A stretch of DNA of 60,186 nucleotides, taken from positions 1 to 60,186 of the forward strand of contig CALVLT010000010.1 of the NCBI GenBank assembly GCA_944340905.1, in the 5' to 3' direction. Source of the DNA: an uncultured Clostridia bacterium (GTDB taxonomy: Bacteria; Bacillota; Clostridia; Christensenellales; Borkfalkiaceae). The position numbers were made by a program, and so were the translations under genes. The notes beneath the pieces were generated by a model. It worked only from the letters and a program-made list of their open reading frames with translations. It ran no database searches and was not told the origin of the DNA. Shown here piece after piece: positions 38,678 through 47,136 of the stretch; position 1 is the stretch's first letter, and each line of letters starts with the position of its first letter.

Positions 38678-38764
38678 AAATGTCCGTCAGGACAGGAGAA
38701 TAGCGGGCATAGTCGCCATCGTCAAAAATATTGTCCTCTTTTTTACAATACGTACATATAAAAA

Positions 38765-38791
38765 CAGCCCCCGAACAATGTTCGGGGGCTG
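38765..38791 (-). terminator. Terminator of the head-module operon
   Basis: A 12-bp stem (38765-38776 with 38780-38791), loop AAT, followed on the minus strand by TTTTT. It is the only terminator seen between 38.8 and 46.4 kb. Confidence 0.8.
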
Positions 38792-38804
38792 CCTTTTTGT
38801 GCCG

Positions 38805-39296
38805 TCAGCAGTACGATGCGAGCAGATCGTACAGGGTGGAGTAAAATTCTCCGAGGTAGGACATGGCGAGCGAATCCATCGCATACGCCTGCAGGCGTGC
38901 ATCGGGATCGTCCGTCACCGTCATGTAGTAATTGCGCACGACGAGAAAGCGCTGCGATGGCGTGAGATTGTAGTTGGGATTTTCCGGATAGCGGTAAGGC
39001 CCCTGCGCGTTTCCCTCCGAGGCAAGCGCCTCATACGAGAGCTGATACAGAAGGTCCTCCTTGACGACGGCGATCTGCTCCTGCGCCTCCTCGTCGATGC
39101 GGTCCTCGGCATATTCCATGACGGAGGAACGCGCAAAGTTGTTGGCGATGAGCTGATCGCGCAGCTCGTCCTTTTCACGCTGCGCCGCGGCGAGGATCTC
39201 GTTCTTTTTGCCCTGCGCCACGCGCACCATGCTCAGCTGCACCGCCGAGAGGTCGGCATAGTCGGGATCGGTCAGATCGATGATGTCGATGGTCAT
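38805..39296 (-). CDS. Helical protein at the end of the phage head operon
   Basis: 163 aa, mostly helical. Residues 20-80 are charged with heptad-like spacing (KKNEILAAAQREKDELRDQL, EEAQEQIAVVKEDLL), so a coiled coil is likely. PYRYPENPNYNLTPSQRFLVV links to a C-terminal helix. Start overlaps the preceding gene by 4 bp (ATGA). In P22-like phages this place is held by the tail needle or other plug proteins, but I see no sequence link. Unknown function. Confidence 0.65.
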   Translation of the reverse strand: MTIDIIDLTDPDYADLSAVQLSMVRVAQGKKNEILAAAQREKDELRDQLIANNFARSSVMEYAEDRIDEEAQEQIAVVKEDLLYQLSYEALASEGNAQGPYRYPENPNYNLTPSQRFLVVRNYYMTVTDDPDARLQAYAMDSLAMSYLGEFYSTLYDLLASYC

Positions 39297-40573
39297 ACCC
39301 TGCCCTCCCTTCTGACACGCAGCGTGAGCGCGCGGATGGCGATCTCTTCATCCTGCGAGGAAATGCACACCGTCACCTGTTCGGCGCGCACGCCGGCGGC
39401 GAAGTCCAGCCATTCCCCCGCTTTTCCGCAGCAGGAACGCGGCACACCGTCCTCTCCCCACGCCTCGAGATACACTTCCCCCTCGCCCTCGACGAACACC
39501 GCCTCCAGCCGTTTTTCGCCGTCGCCGAGCGAGGCGAGCGCAAACCGCGCCGTGAGCGAACAACCGCCCTCGGGCAGCGCACGCCCCGTCAGGCGGTACG
39601 CCTTGCCCGCGCGCATGAGCACGACGGCATTGGCTGCGGCAAACTTTTCAAAGCTGCGGCGCACGAATCTTCCGCGGCGGACGGCAGGTTCGTAGATGTA
39701 CAGCGCCTGTGTGCCGTCCTTCAACTTGACGGAGGCGGCAAGTCCCCTGCCCCGCCACGTATCCACGCGGATGGGCTGCGCAAAGTCGATGTCGCCGTCG
39801 TCCGCACCTGCGGCAGGCCCGGCAGCCGAACCGTCAAAGCGGCACAGCCCGCTTTCCGTGAAGAAATAGGCGCACTCCCCCACCACCGCCGCAAAACTGA
39901 CGATCTTCCCCATCGCATAGGGCACCTCCTGCAGACGGAAATTGTACACGTCCGCATAGCCCGTCAGACGGGTGACGGCGTATTCGCGCAAAAAGTATAC
40001 CCTGTCGCGCATGGCGACCACGTCCACCACGTCCCCGCCCGCCGTGGGCAGGTCGCAGTAGCCCGCGTCCTGTTCGCCGTAGGGCGTCCAGCTGCGGAAT
40101 TCGAGCGGCTTGGTGTAGCGGATGCGCTTGCCCGATGCCCCGAACAGCCGCTCGCGGTGGGCGACGACGTTGGTCACGGAGGGCGCGGGCGTATACACGG
40201 TGGAGGTGGCGTTGTTGTTGGAATAGACGTAGAGCGCATCCTTGCACAGAGCGGTGACGGCATCGCCGCCGTCCGCCGCCACGTTGTTCACGATGCGCAC
40301 AAGCTGATCGGTGGCGGGATAGACGCGGCTGTCGGAGAGCAGCGTCACCGTCTCGTTGTCCTGCCGGTAGGCGAGCAGCCTGTCGTCGATGCTCCAAATG
40401 TCCGTCGTTCCCGCAGGGAGCTGCGCCGCCTCCGTCTCCGCCTCGGCTGGGATGAGGGCGCCGCCCTCCTCGCGCATGTGGTCGAGGCGCACGGCGCGCA
40501 CGCGGCCCTCCCCCGCATGCAGTTCGCCCACGGGGCAGCGCATGACGTGCCGCACGCAGGCGGGCGCGTTCAT
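39293..40573 (-). CDS. Putative virion propeller-like structural protein
   Basis: 426 aa. Rich in short beta-strands with repeated units (WSIDDRLLAYRQDNETVTLL, VVAHRERLFGASGKRIRYT, VVAMRDRVYFLREYAVTRL, VGECAYFFTESGLCRFDG), which suggests a beta-propeller as in P22 gp10-type head-closure proteins. This is a fold guess, supported by its place after the coat and adaptor genes. The start at 40573 is set by AAGGAGGTGGGT; it overlaps the preceding gene by 4 bp. Confidence 0.55.
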   Translation of the reverse strand: MNAPACVRHVMRCPVGELHAGEGRVRAVRLDHMREEGGALIPAEAETEAAQLPAGTTDIWSIDDRLLAYRQDNETVTLLSDSRVYPATDQLVRIVNNVAADGGDAVTALCKDALYVYSNNNATSTVYTPAPSVTNVVAHRERLFGASGKRIRYTKPLEFRSWTPYGEQDAGYCDLPTAGGDVVDVVAMRDRVYFLREYAVTRLTGYADVYNFRLQEVPYAMGKIVSFAAVVGECAYFFTESGLCRFDGSAAGPAAGADDGDIDFAQPIRVDTWRGRGLAASVKLKDGTQALYIYEPAVRRGRFVRRSFEKFAAANAVVLMRAGKAYRLTGRALPEGGCSLTARFALASLGDGEKRLEAVFVEGEGEVYLEAWGEDGVPRSCCGKAGEWLDFAAGVRAEQVTVCISSQDEEIAIRALTLRVRREGRV

Positions 40574-41142
40574 ACCCACCTCCTTGCGCGCACCCAAAGC
40601 TTTCTGCGCTCCAGCCCCGCGGCGGCGAGCGCCGCATGGAATTTTTCGGAGAACACGGCTGCCTCGGCATACCGCCCGCCCGCGAGCAGGTATTCGCAGG
40701 CGACCCCGCAGGCGAGCAGGCGCGCGGAGATCTTTTCGCCGAACGCCGTTTCGCCGTCGATGTCCGCCCGCGCGGGCGCATACGAGTAGGTGACGCTCAC
40801 CTCGCCCGTGCCCTGCGCAAGCGCGAGGCGGGCGGGATACACGGTGAAATCCACGCGCGCGCCCGCGCCGTCGCGCACATCGAGCACATCAACGGGCGCG
40901 TGGGCAAAGCGCGTGAAGAGCACGCCCTCGGCCGTGGGAACAAAGCTCTGCGTCTCCTTCAGGGGGAAGTGGTCGAGCGCGACCTCGTTCTCCACAAGGT
41001 GGTAACAGCGCAGCAGCGCAGCCGCCTCCCCCTCGGGCGGCGTTCCCGCCGCAGCCGCCGTATACGCCGCCTCGATCGCGGGAATGAGGTCCGCCCGCCC
41101 CAGCATCTCGGCTGCCGGAATGAGCACGTCCTTGATGAGCAT
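40570..41142 (-). CDS. Putative head-tail adaptor / head-completion protein
   Basis: 190 aa. Helical N-terminus (MLIKDVLIPAAEMLGRADLIPAIEAAY), a beta middle (DVLDVRDGAGARVDFTVYPAR), then helices ending in a basic tail. Size and position directly after the coat gene match the head-completion (gp4-like) protein of P22-like phages; sequence evidence is weak. It starts 16 bp after the coat gene. Confidence 0.5.
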   Translation of the reverse strand: MLIKDVLIPAAEMLGRADLIPAIEAAYTAAAAGTPPEGEAAALLRCYHLVENEVALDHFPLKETQSFVPTAEGVLFTRFAHAPVDVLDVRDGAGARVDFTVYPARLALAQGTGEVSVTYSYAPARADIDGETAFGEKISARLLACGVACEYLLAGGRYAEAAVFSEKFHAALAAAGLERRKLWVRARRWV

Positions 41143-41158
41143 CCTTCCCCTCCTTCGC

Positions 41159-42313
41159 TTACTTCTCCGTGATGCCCGTGAGCTGTGCCTGTCCGCAGGG
41201 GCGGCTGCACATCAGCTCGGCATACTTGACGAGCGTCGCCGTATACACGGGCTTGCCGGGCACTTGCGACAAGATCCTGCCGTTCTCGCCCTCCAGCCAC
41301 TGCCAGTCGCACAGCTGGTGCAGGCGGAAGTCGTCGGTGTTCAGAAGGTACATCGTTCCCGACGGGCAGAACCTGTCCGCCACGACGGGGATGCCGTTGA
41401 AGGTGATCGCCTTGGCGCCGCCCGCAAGCTCCACCGACGTCACCTGGCGGTACTGCGAGAGCACTTCGTAGAGCGCGCGGCGCACGCCCCACGAACAGAC
41501 GATGAAGTTGATGCGGCTGCCCGCGTTCTCCTCCACGAGGTCGATCGCCTTCTGCACGGCGTTCTCCGTGAGCGTCCCGATGCTCGTGAGTTTGACGGGA
41601 TTGAGCCAGGGGTGATCGGCGCGCGTCAGGCCGTAGAGCGTATCGGAGGAGGAGAAGATGGCGCCCAGCCCCGTCAGCTCGAGGCCGCGCGAATTCTGCA
41701 CGTACAGCTCGCACTCGGCGGCGTCCGCAATGGACGTGCCCGAGAGCGTGACCTGCTTTTTGGAATAGTCCACGCCCGTGACGGTGCGCGCCGCCGCCAC
41801 CACTTCGCCCTCCGCGTCATACACGTCCACGACCATGCCGACGGCAAGGTTGATGGCGCTGTTGAGGGTGTACGTGGTGCCCGACACGCTGCCGACGGTG
41901 GCGAGCTTGCCCGTTCCGTCGCCGAAGAGCATTCTGCCGAAGTTGAAGGAAGAGCTTCTGACGAGCTGTTCCATTTCGGTGTTGAGCAGGTCCACGAACG
42001 CGCCCTCGTCGCTGCGCGAGGCGCGCACCGCCTTATCGGAAATTTCGATCCTGCCGTAGAGATTTTTCAGCGTGGAGACGAGCTGCGCATAGCCCGCGCC
42101 GCTGCCTGCGGGCAGGTTGCCGTCCTCCGTCCCCGCGCCCACGCCGCCGTGTACGCCGTACACCGCCGCCTTTCGCACGTCCTTCCCCCAGACGTCGGAC
42201 GACGTCTGTTCGATGGCGGCGAGAAAGGGATTTGCCGCCTTGTTGAGCTGTTCCGCGACCGCGTCAAGATAGTAGGACTTGAGAACGCTGTCCGCCGTTG
42301 CCGTAGTGATCAT
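41159..42313 (-). CDS. Phage major capsid (coat) protein
   Basis: 384 aa. It begins with an N-arm-like helix (SVLKSYYLDAVAEQLNKAANPFLAAIEQ), then GKDVRKAAVYGVHGGVGAG, and a long HK97-fold spine-helix region (EGAFVDLLNTEMEQLVRSSS). NPVKLTSIGTLTENAVQKAIDLV and NFIVCSWGVRRALYEVL fit the A-domain. Placement between scaffold and adaptor genes and its length support coat. It overlaps the scaffold gene by 4 bp. No stop or frameshift damages it. Confidence 0.75.
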   Translation of the reverse strand: MITTATADSVLKSYYLDAVAEQLNKAANPFLAAIEQTSSDVWGKDVRKAAVYGVHGGVGAGTEDGNLPAGSGAGYAQLVSTLKNLYGRIEISDKAVRASRSDEGAFVDLLNTEMEQLVRSSSFNFGRMLFGDGTGKLATVGSVSGTTYTLNSAINLAVGMVVDVYDAEGEVVAAARTVTGVDYSKKQVTLSGTSIADAAECELYVQNSRGLELTGLGAIFSSSDTLYGLTRADHPWLNPVKLTSIGTLTENAVQKAIDLVEENAGSRINFIVCSWGVRRALYEVLSQYRQVTSVELAGGAKAITFNGIPVVADRFCPSGTMYLLNTDDFRLHQLCDWQWLEGENGRILSQVPGKPVYTATLVKYAELMCSRPCGQAQLTGITEK

Positions 42314-42768
42314 GTGTTACCTCCGTTCTTTTGATGTCTGAAATAGCCGAGCGCGAGCGCGCCCGCCTGTCTGAGGGACGTTGCCCTCTGCACGGGCGAC
42401 GTGACGCCCGCGCCCGTACCCGCCATGAGGGGTACGCCGCCCAGCGATGCGAGGTATTCCCCCACGATGCGCCCGCGCACCTCCTCGTTCCCCCTGACGG
42501 CGCGCAGGAGCGCCTCGCCGTCCGTATTGTCCGGCGCACGCTCCGCCTGCCCCGCCTGCGCGTTCCCGCCCTGCGGCGCGCCGGCCTCGAGAGCCTTCAG
42601 GCGCTGACTGCGACGGGTGAATTCCGCCTCCAGCTCCCGATAGGCGCGCATGAGGGCATCCACGCTCTGAAATTTGCCGAGGTCGGGCGCTGCATTCTGC
42701 GCTTGCGCGTCGTTGGTTACGGCGTTTGCCGCCTCGGGGGTTCGTGTCCTGTTTTCCTCTTCCGTCAT
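42310..42768 (-). CDS. Putative capsid scaffolding protein
   Basis: 152 aa, acidic and disordered at the N-terminus, with GKFQSVDALMRAYRELEAEF and a charged helix to about residue 62, a pattern common at the start of phage scaffolding proteins. The C-terminal segment is basic (LGYFRHQKNGGNT), as expected for coat binding. It overlaps portal and coat genes by 4 bp each. Confidence 0.65.
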   Translation of the reverse strand: MTEEENRTRTPEAANAVTNDAQAQNAAPDLGKFQSVDALMRAYRELEAEFTRRSQRLKALEAGAPQGGNAQAGQAERAPDNTDGEALLRAVRGNEEVRGRIVGEYLASLGGVPLMAGTGAGVTSPVQRATSLRQAGALALGYFRHQKNGGNT

Positions 42769-44618
42769 ACATTCCCTCCTTTTTCGCGGTGCGAGGCGAG
42801 ATGGCGCATGATCCGCCCGCGCACCCCTTCGTCGCGTTCCCCGCCCGAGAGCAGGGCCCTGACGTGTTCGGCGCGGTGCAGCGCGTGGTCGTCGTATTCG
42901 TCCGCCTCCACGTCCTGCTGCGCCAGCACGAGATTTTCCCGCTCCGCCTTCTTCAGGTGGAGGTGGGAGATGTCCCGCGCGTTCTCGAGCGAACCAAAGC
43001 CGAGCGCCTCGAGCACGCGGTTTCTGGTGTCGTCCGAAAGCGTGCCGTCCGCATTGCGCAGAAGGCCCATCGAGAGCAGCGACAAGATCTCCTCCCGCTT
43101 TTGTTCCGGCGTGCGCTCGTAGCCCGATTCAAACTGCACGTCGTCCGCCGAAACGTCGCTCTGCGAAAATGCAAACAGCTCGGTATCCCCGCCCGTTCCC
43201 GTCATGCGCAGAACGCGCCTTGCGCCCGCGAACTGCTTGTAGAGATGCAGGATCTGTTTCCCCGTCTCTCTGACCGCCCGCTCGACGCTCTCCACGCTCA
43301 TCTGCATCCGGTTGGTGTCCTGGTCGATGAGCAGCTGCAGTCCGGTCGCCGACGTGACGTGCGTCGGGTTTGCGGAGTTGCGCGAAATTTCGCTCATGCC
43401 CGAGACGAGAATGAACTCGCCCGCCAGCCGCTCCTCCTCCTTTTCAAACTCCGAGGGAATGCTGCCGCAGTCGAGAAAGCCCGGCTTTTCCGAACCCCTG
43501 CGGTAGACGAGCACCTTCCCGGGATACAGCCCGTCCTCCGCAAGCTCCTCGGCGTCCACCGAGCCGTCCTCGACGGCGATGACGCCCGTCGAGAGCCTGT
43601 TCAGGAATTCGTGCTTGCGGTTCCTGACGGCGTTGTACGCCCGCTGCAGCGGGATCATTCTGTCCACGACGCTCGTGCCGAAGAATGCCCCCGGGAGCGC
43701 GATGCACGTCTGCCGAACAAAGGGAAGAGTGCGTTCGCTGCGGTCCCCGTTGCGGTAGGGCAGCGCCCCTTCGTACAACAATTTGTCAGCCGCCACGATC
43801 TCCAGCCGCCCGTCCGGATGCTCCGTGTCGGGTCGGGTATACCGTTCAATGAGAATGACGGCGTCCTCCAGTGCGGCGGACTGCTCCCCGTCCATGGGGC
43901 GCTTCCAGCCGCCCGCCGCGGTGCAGGGCACCAGCGGAAAATCGCTGATGCGCCTGCCCGAAACTTCGACGCCGAACTTTTCGCGCAGATAGGAGACGGG
44001 CACCGCCTTCGCATGAATGAGGCTCTTCACGTCCGCCATGCTCTGCGCCGCAAGCGAATCGGGGTAAATTTCAAAGGGCGAGAGCGCGATGACGTTCACG
44101 TCCCCCTCGCGCACGGAGTGCCCCGCCTCGTCCGTGCCGATGACCCTTCCCTCGTCGTGGTTCCACACGATCTTGTAAAAGGAGGTGCCGCACGTCTCCG
44201 ACCAGAGCGTCGCCTGCGAGATGACGCCGTCCAGGTCGATGCGGTTTTTGACCGAGCGCAGGATGTTCGAGCACAGCCGCGCTGTCTTCATGTCGTCGTC
44301 CGCATCCGAGAACGCGCGCACCTCCAGCGAGGGGCGCACCTTCGCAAGCCGCGCCAGGCGGGTATCCAGCGTGGGCGCAATGTGGTTGAAACACTTGCGC
44401 GACTGCCAATAGAACGCCGCCGCCTCTTCCTCCAGTTCCCCCGCGGGGTTGATGTCGCAGTACTGGTTACCGCTCACGAAATTCATGTTCAGCTCCCAGC
44501 CGCGCTCGAGCTGCCTGCGTGCCGCCCGCCGCGCCTCAAAGTCGGCGGTGATCTGCGCCGCGAGCGCCTCGGCGCGCTGCGCCTGTGCCCTTTTGGCAAG
44601 TTTTTCCCTCTCCGTCAT
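42765..44618 (-). CDS. Phage portal protein, podovirus (P22/T7) type
   Basis: 617 aa, close to podovirus portals in length. A basic helical N-terminus (FEARRAARRQLERGWELNMNF) is followed by NQYCDINPAGELEEEAA, NHIAPTLDTRLARLAKVRPS, GTSFYKIVWNHDEG, LSPFEIYPD, and the long core with IPLQRAYNAVRNRKHEFLNR. These blocks match portals that start with a binding loop then a wing and stem. The C-terminus is helical and charged. It is intact and overlaps the small terminase-like gene by 4 bp. Confidence 0.8.
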   Translation of the reverse strand: MTEREKLAKRAQAQRAEALAAQITADFEARRAARRQLERGWELNMNFVSGNQYCDINPAGELEEEAAAFYWQSRKCFNHIAPTLDTRLARLAKVRPSLEVRAFSDADDDMKTARLCSNILRSVKNRIDLDGVISQATLWSETCGTSFYKIVWNHDEGRVIGTDEAGHSVREGDVNVIALSPFEIYPDSLAAQSMADVKSLIHAKAVPVSYLREKFGVEVSGRRISDFPLVPCTAAGGWKRPMDGEQSAALEDAVILIERYTRPDTEHPDGRLEIVAADKLLYEGALPYRNGDRSERTLPFVRQTCIALPGAFFGTSVVDRMIPLQRAYNAVRNRKHEFLNRLSTGVIAVEDGSVDAEELAEDGLYPGKVLVYRRGSEKPGFLDCGSIPSEFEKEEERLAGEFILVSGMSEISRNSANPTHVTSATGLQLLIDQDTNRMQMSVESVERAVRETGKQILHLYKQFAGARRVLRMTGTGGDTELFAFSQSDVSADDVQFESGYERTPEQKREEILSLLSMGLLRNADGTLSDDTRNRVLEALGFGSLENARDISHLHLKKAERENLVLAQQDVEADEYDDHALHRAEHVRALLSGGERDEGVRGRIMRHLASHREKGGNV

Positions 44619-44947
44619 GCCGTTGTCTCCTTGTTCTCATTGCCGAGCGCGCGGATGAGTTTTGCGCGCTCCTCCTCCAGCTCCTCGTCCGAGAGCGCGG
44701 AAAAATCCGTGCCCTCCAACAAAAGCTTTGCCGCCTTCAGATCGGGCGGGATGTCCTTGTGCGTCTCCCGCCGCTTGACCAACTTGAGTTCGCCGTCCCG
44801 TGCGTCGTACTCCTCCGTCACCTCTTCCACGCGGAATCCGAGCGCCACCTTGAGCACCGCGTCCCTCACCCTGTCATCGCCGATCGCCATACCATGTCCG
44901 AACGGACCCACCTCCTTTCTTTGTATTTTTTGCGCGGACGCGGACAT
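44615..44947 (-). CDS. Small terminase-like protein without HTH
   Basis: 110 aa (or about 91 if it starts at ATG 44890). ALGFRVEEVTEEYD, KRRETHKDIPPDLKAAKLLL recall the C-terminal half of phage small terminase subunits (ALGYxxEE, then HxPPDxTAAxFxLKN). The N-terminal DNA-binding helix-turn-helix part is not present. It also lies after, not before, the large terminase gene. GGAGGT is inside the first codons, so the start is uncertain. Confidence 0.5.
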   Translation of the reverse strand: MSASAQKIQRKEVGPFGHGMAIGDDRVRDAVLKVALGFRVEEVTEEYDARDGELKLVKRRETHKDIPPDLKAAKLLLEGTDFSALSDEELEEERAKLIRALGNENKETTA

Positions 44948-44974
44948 GGTGCCCGCATTTTACGTCCGCCCCCT

Positions 44975-46423
44975 CTACCGTCTGCCCGCCCTGCGCGCAC
45001 GCAGCAGGGCGCGGATGCGCCGTTCCTTGTCCTTGGCGACGGCGCTCGGCACGCTCTCGGGCTGCGGGCTGCGCGGACGGCTCATCAGAAAGTAGCGCAG
45101 TTCGTCCATCGCGTGATCGTCCCGCTTGACGGGCGCGTCCCCGCTCCCCCAGAAATAGCTCTTGAATTCGCGGATCATGTTCACGCACCCCGAAAAGAGG
45201 TACAGATCGGGCAAACCGTTCTCGCGGTTCAGGTAGCTCTTTACCCGCTCGATGCCCGAAAACAAGTCCTTTTCCACGCGCATGTCGGCGAGGATGCCGC
45301 GCTCCGCAAACAGTTCCGCCACCGACTTTTCGGCGGCGAGCGTGCGCTGCGACGCGGCGGAGTCGATGAGCGCCTCCACCCGCCCCCGCGCGTCCCGCCT
45401 CCAGCCCAGCCTGTCGCACAGATCGAGAATGGCGCGGGCGTGGTAGTCGATGTCCCTGCCCGCCGCGTAGTGCTCCGCCACGACGTAGACGTTTCCGTCC
45501 CAATCCACGGCGTAGAAGTGGGCGGAGAGCGGATTCTTCAGCCCGGGGTCGATGGCGATGCCCGCCTGCCACGCCGCGGGAACGGGGAATGGCTCGATCA
45601 CATGCACACTTTCGTCAAATTCGGGGTACACCAGCCCCTCGCGCGCCGCAAATCTGCCGTACCTGCGCGATTCGAGCGTCGCCGCATCCAGCGAGGCGGT
45701 GAGCATGGCGATCTCTTTCTTGGAAAGATATGGATTGTCCGCCCACTCCATGAACTCGTACCACACCTCGGGATTGCCGCCGCGGTTGAGATAGATCTCC
45801 TCGTACACGAAGGTCAGCCCCTTGAGCGGGGTCATCGTGCCGAAGATGTCCCCCTCCCTGTCCAGCACGCGCATGAGGCACTCCTCATAGATGTCGCGCG
45901 GCGGTTCCTCATCGAACCAGACGAAGTCCAGGGAACTGCCCTGAAAGCGCTCCCTGCCCTGGTCGCAGCTCTTGAACCCGATGACGCTCAGCCCGCCGAA
46001 CACGTTCTTGATGACGATCTGATCGACGATGCCCGCGGCGGGATTGTCCTTTCTGCCGCTCACCATCACAATATCGGCGATCCAGTCGGGGCGCAGGTAG
46101 TGCAGAATTTTCTTCTGCGCGACGTCCCTTTGCACCTGCATGGTGGGCGAGACCACCCAGCCGAACACATTGCGCCGGTTCTTGCGGTAGGGATGGCTGC
46201 CGCGCGCCAGCCACACCGCCTCCGCCGCGCCGCACTCCGTCTTTCCCGAGCGGTTTCCCCCGAACACCCAGCGATTGCGCTTTTTGCACTTGTGGAAGGC
46301 GAGCTGCTTTTTGTGCTTTTTTCTGCCCGCGTTGTAGCGCGCAAGGTTGTCCGCCGCGCGCCGCTTTGCCAGCTCTTGCTCGATCGCACGCAATTTCAGC
46401 GATAATTCGCTCTCATTCGTCAA
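44975..46423 (-). CDS. Phage terminase large subunit
   Basis: 482 aa DNA-packaging motor. ATPase: Walker A FGGNRSGKTECG near residue 55, Walker B LDFVWFDEEPP near 166, coupling FGTMTPLKG near 195. RNase H-like nuclease: Asp in AGIAIDPGLKNP near 289, Asp in ALIDSAAS near 350, and Asp in HAMDELRYF near 440. All catalytic acids are present. It starts 44 bp from a divergent gene, with GGGAGGAAG upstream, and heads the head operon. Confidence 0.9.
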   Translation of the reverse strand: MTNESELSLKLRAIEQELAKRRAADNLARYNAGRKKHKKQLAFHKCKKRNRWVFGGNRSGKTECGAAEAVWLARGSHPYRKNRRNVFGWVVSPTMQVQRDVAQKKILHYLRPDWIADIVMVSGRKDNPAAGIVDQIVIKNVFGGLSVIGFKSCDQGRERFQGSSLDFVWFDEEPPRDIYEECLMRVLDREGDIFGTMTPLKGLTFVYEEIYLNRGGNPEVWYEFMEWADNPYLSKKEIAMLTASLDAATLESRRYGRFAAREGLVYPEFDESVHVIEPFPVPAAWQAGIAIDPGLKNPLSAHFYAVDWDGNVYVVAEHYAAGRDIDYHARAILDLCDRLGWRRDARGRVEALIDSAASQRTLAAEKSVAELFAERGILADMRVEKDLFSGIERVKSYLNRENGLPDLYLFSGCVNMIREFKSYFWGSGDAPVKRDDHAMDELRYFLMSRPRSPQPESVPSAVAKDKERRIRALLRARRAGRR

Positions 46424-46449
46424 AACAATCTTCCTCCCGCCCCCGCGTG

Positions 46450-46466
46450 CGCGCTATGATAGCGCG
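46450..46466. promoter_or_regulatory. Perfect palindrome over a divergent -10 box
   Basis: CGCGCTAT-G-ATAGCGCG (17 bp) fills much of the 44-bp gap between the terminase gene and the opposite gene. It contains TATGAT on the plus strand and TATCAT on the minus strand, so it may be an operator at two back-to-back -10 boxes. The -35 boxes on both sides are poor. Confidence 0.5.
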
Positions 46467-46467
46467 T

Positions 46468-47136
46468 ATGAAGAAATATCTTGCCATCCTCCTGCTGCTG
46501 CTTGCCGCCCTGATGCCCGCCCCGCGCCTGCACGCTCTTGCCGCGCAGGAGGGAACGTATGCCGTCGCCGTCGGGCAGGTCTGGTTTTATGCGAGCGCCG
46601 ACGAGCCCCTCTTCCTGCTGCCCGAGAGCTACTACGTGCGCGTCCTCGAACGGGGGGAGACGTACTGTACCGTCGAGTATCTGACGGACGACGCCCCCTA
46701 CAAAAAGCTGTTCGGCTACTGCCGCACGGATGCGCTCACCTTCGTGGACTTCGTGCCCGAGCGCCCCTACCTCAGAAAGCAGATCACCGTGACGTACACC
46801 CTGCCCGACGCGGGCGGCCTGGGCACCGAGGACTTCACGACATACGAGCGCACCTTCGTCTACTACGGCGACCGCTACGAGGGCGAACAGCTCTACCTGT
46901 ATGTGCTCTCGGAGGACACTTTCGGCTATATTCCCGCCGATGCCCCGCCCGAGTTCGAGCGCAACACCGACTACCTGACGTCGGCATCGGGCGAGACAGA
47001 GACGCCCTCCGAAGCATCCCCCTCCGTCAACGCCGTACAGATCGTCGTCATCGTGCTCGCCTGCGTCGCCGCCGTCGCCGTTGCCGTCATTCTGCTGCGC
47101 GGCAAAAAACCCCCGCGCGAACAACAGGAATTCTGA
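46468..47136 (+). CDS. Secreted, membrane-anchored SH3-like protein inside the phage module
   Basis: 222 aa, start MKKYLAILLLLLAALMPAP, a signal peptide probably cut after LHALA. Residues 25-160 are beta-rich (VAVGQVWFYASADEPLFLLP, YYVRVLERGETYCTVEYL), of a kind seen in SH3-like wall domains. A Ser/Thr/Glu-rich linker leads to a C-terminal membrane helix (VVIVLACVAAVAVAVILL) and a basic tail. It opposes its neighbours on both sides. TATGAT lies 7 bp before the ATG, so the transcript may be leaderless; an ATG at 46456 is inside that box. Confidence 0.65.
   Translation: MKKYLAILLLLLAALMPAPRLHALAAQEGTYAVAVGQVWFYASADEPLFLLPESYYVRVLERGETYCTVEYLTDDAPYKKLFGYCRTDALTFVDFVPERPYLRKQITVTYTLPDAGGLGTEDFTTYERTFVYYGDRYEGEQLYLYVLSEDTFGYIPADAPPEFERNTDYLTSASGETETPSEASPSVNAVQIVVIVLACVAAVAVAVILLRGKKPPREQQEF

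Noticed and set aside
38773-38784. Possible LexA box CGAAC...GTTCG near the end of the head operon
   Set aside because: The spacer has 3, not 4, bases and the sequence is the stem of a terminator.
42726-45095. 789-codon plus-strand frame opposite the portal gene
   Set aside because: Shadow of the portal and terminase genes.
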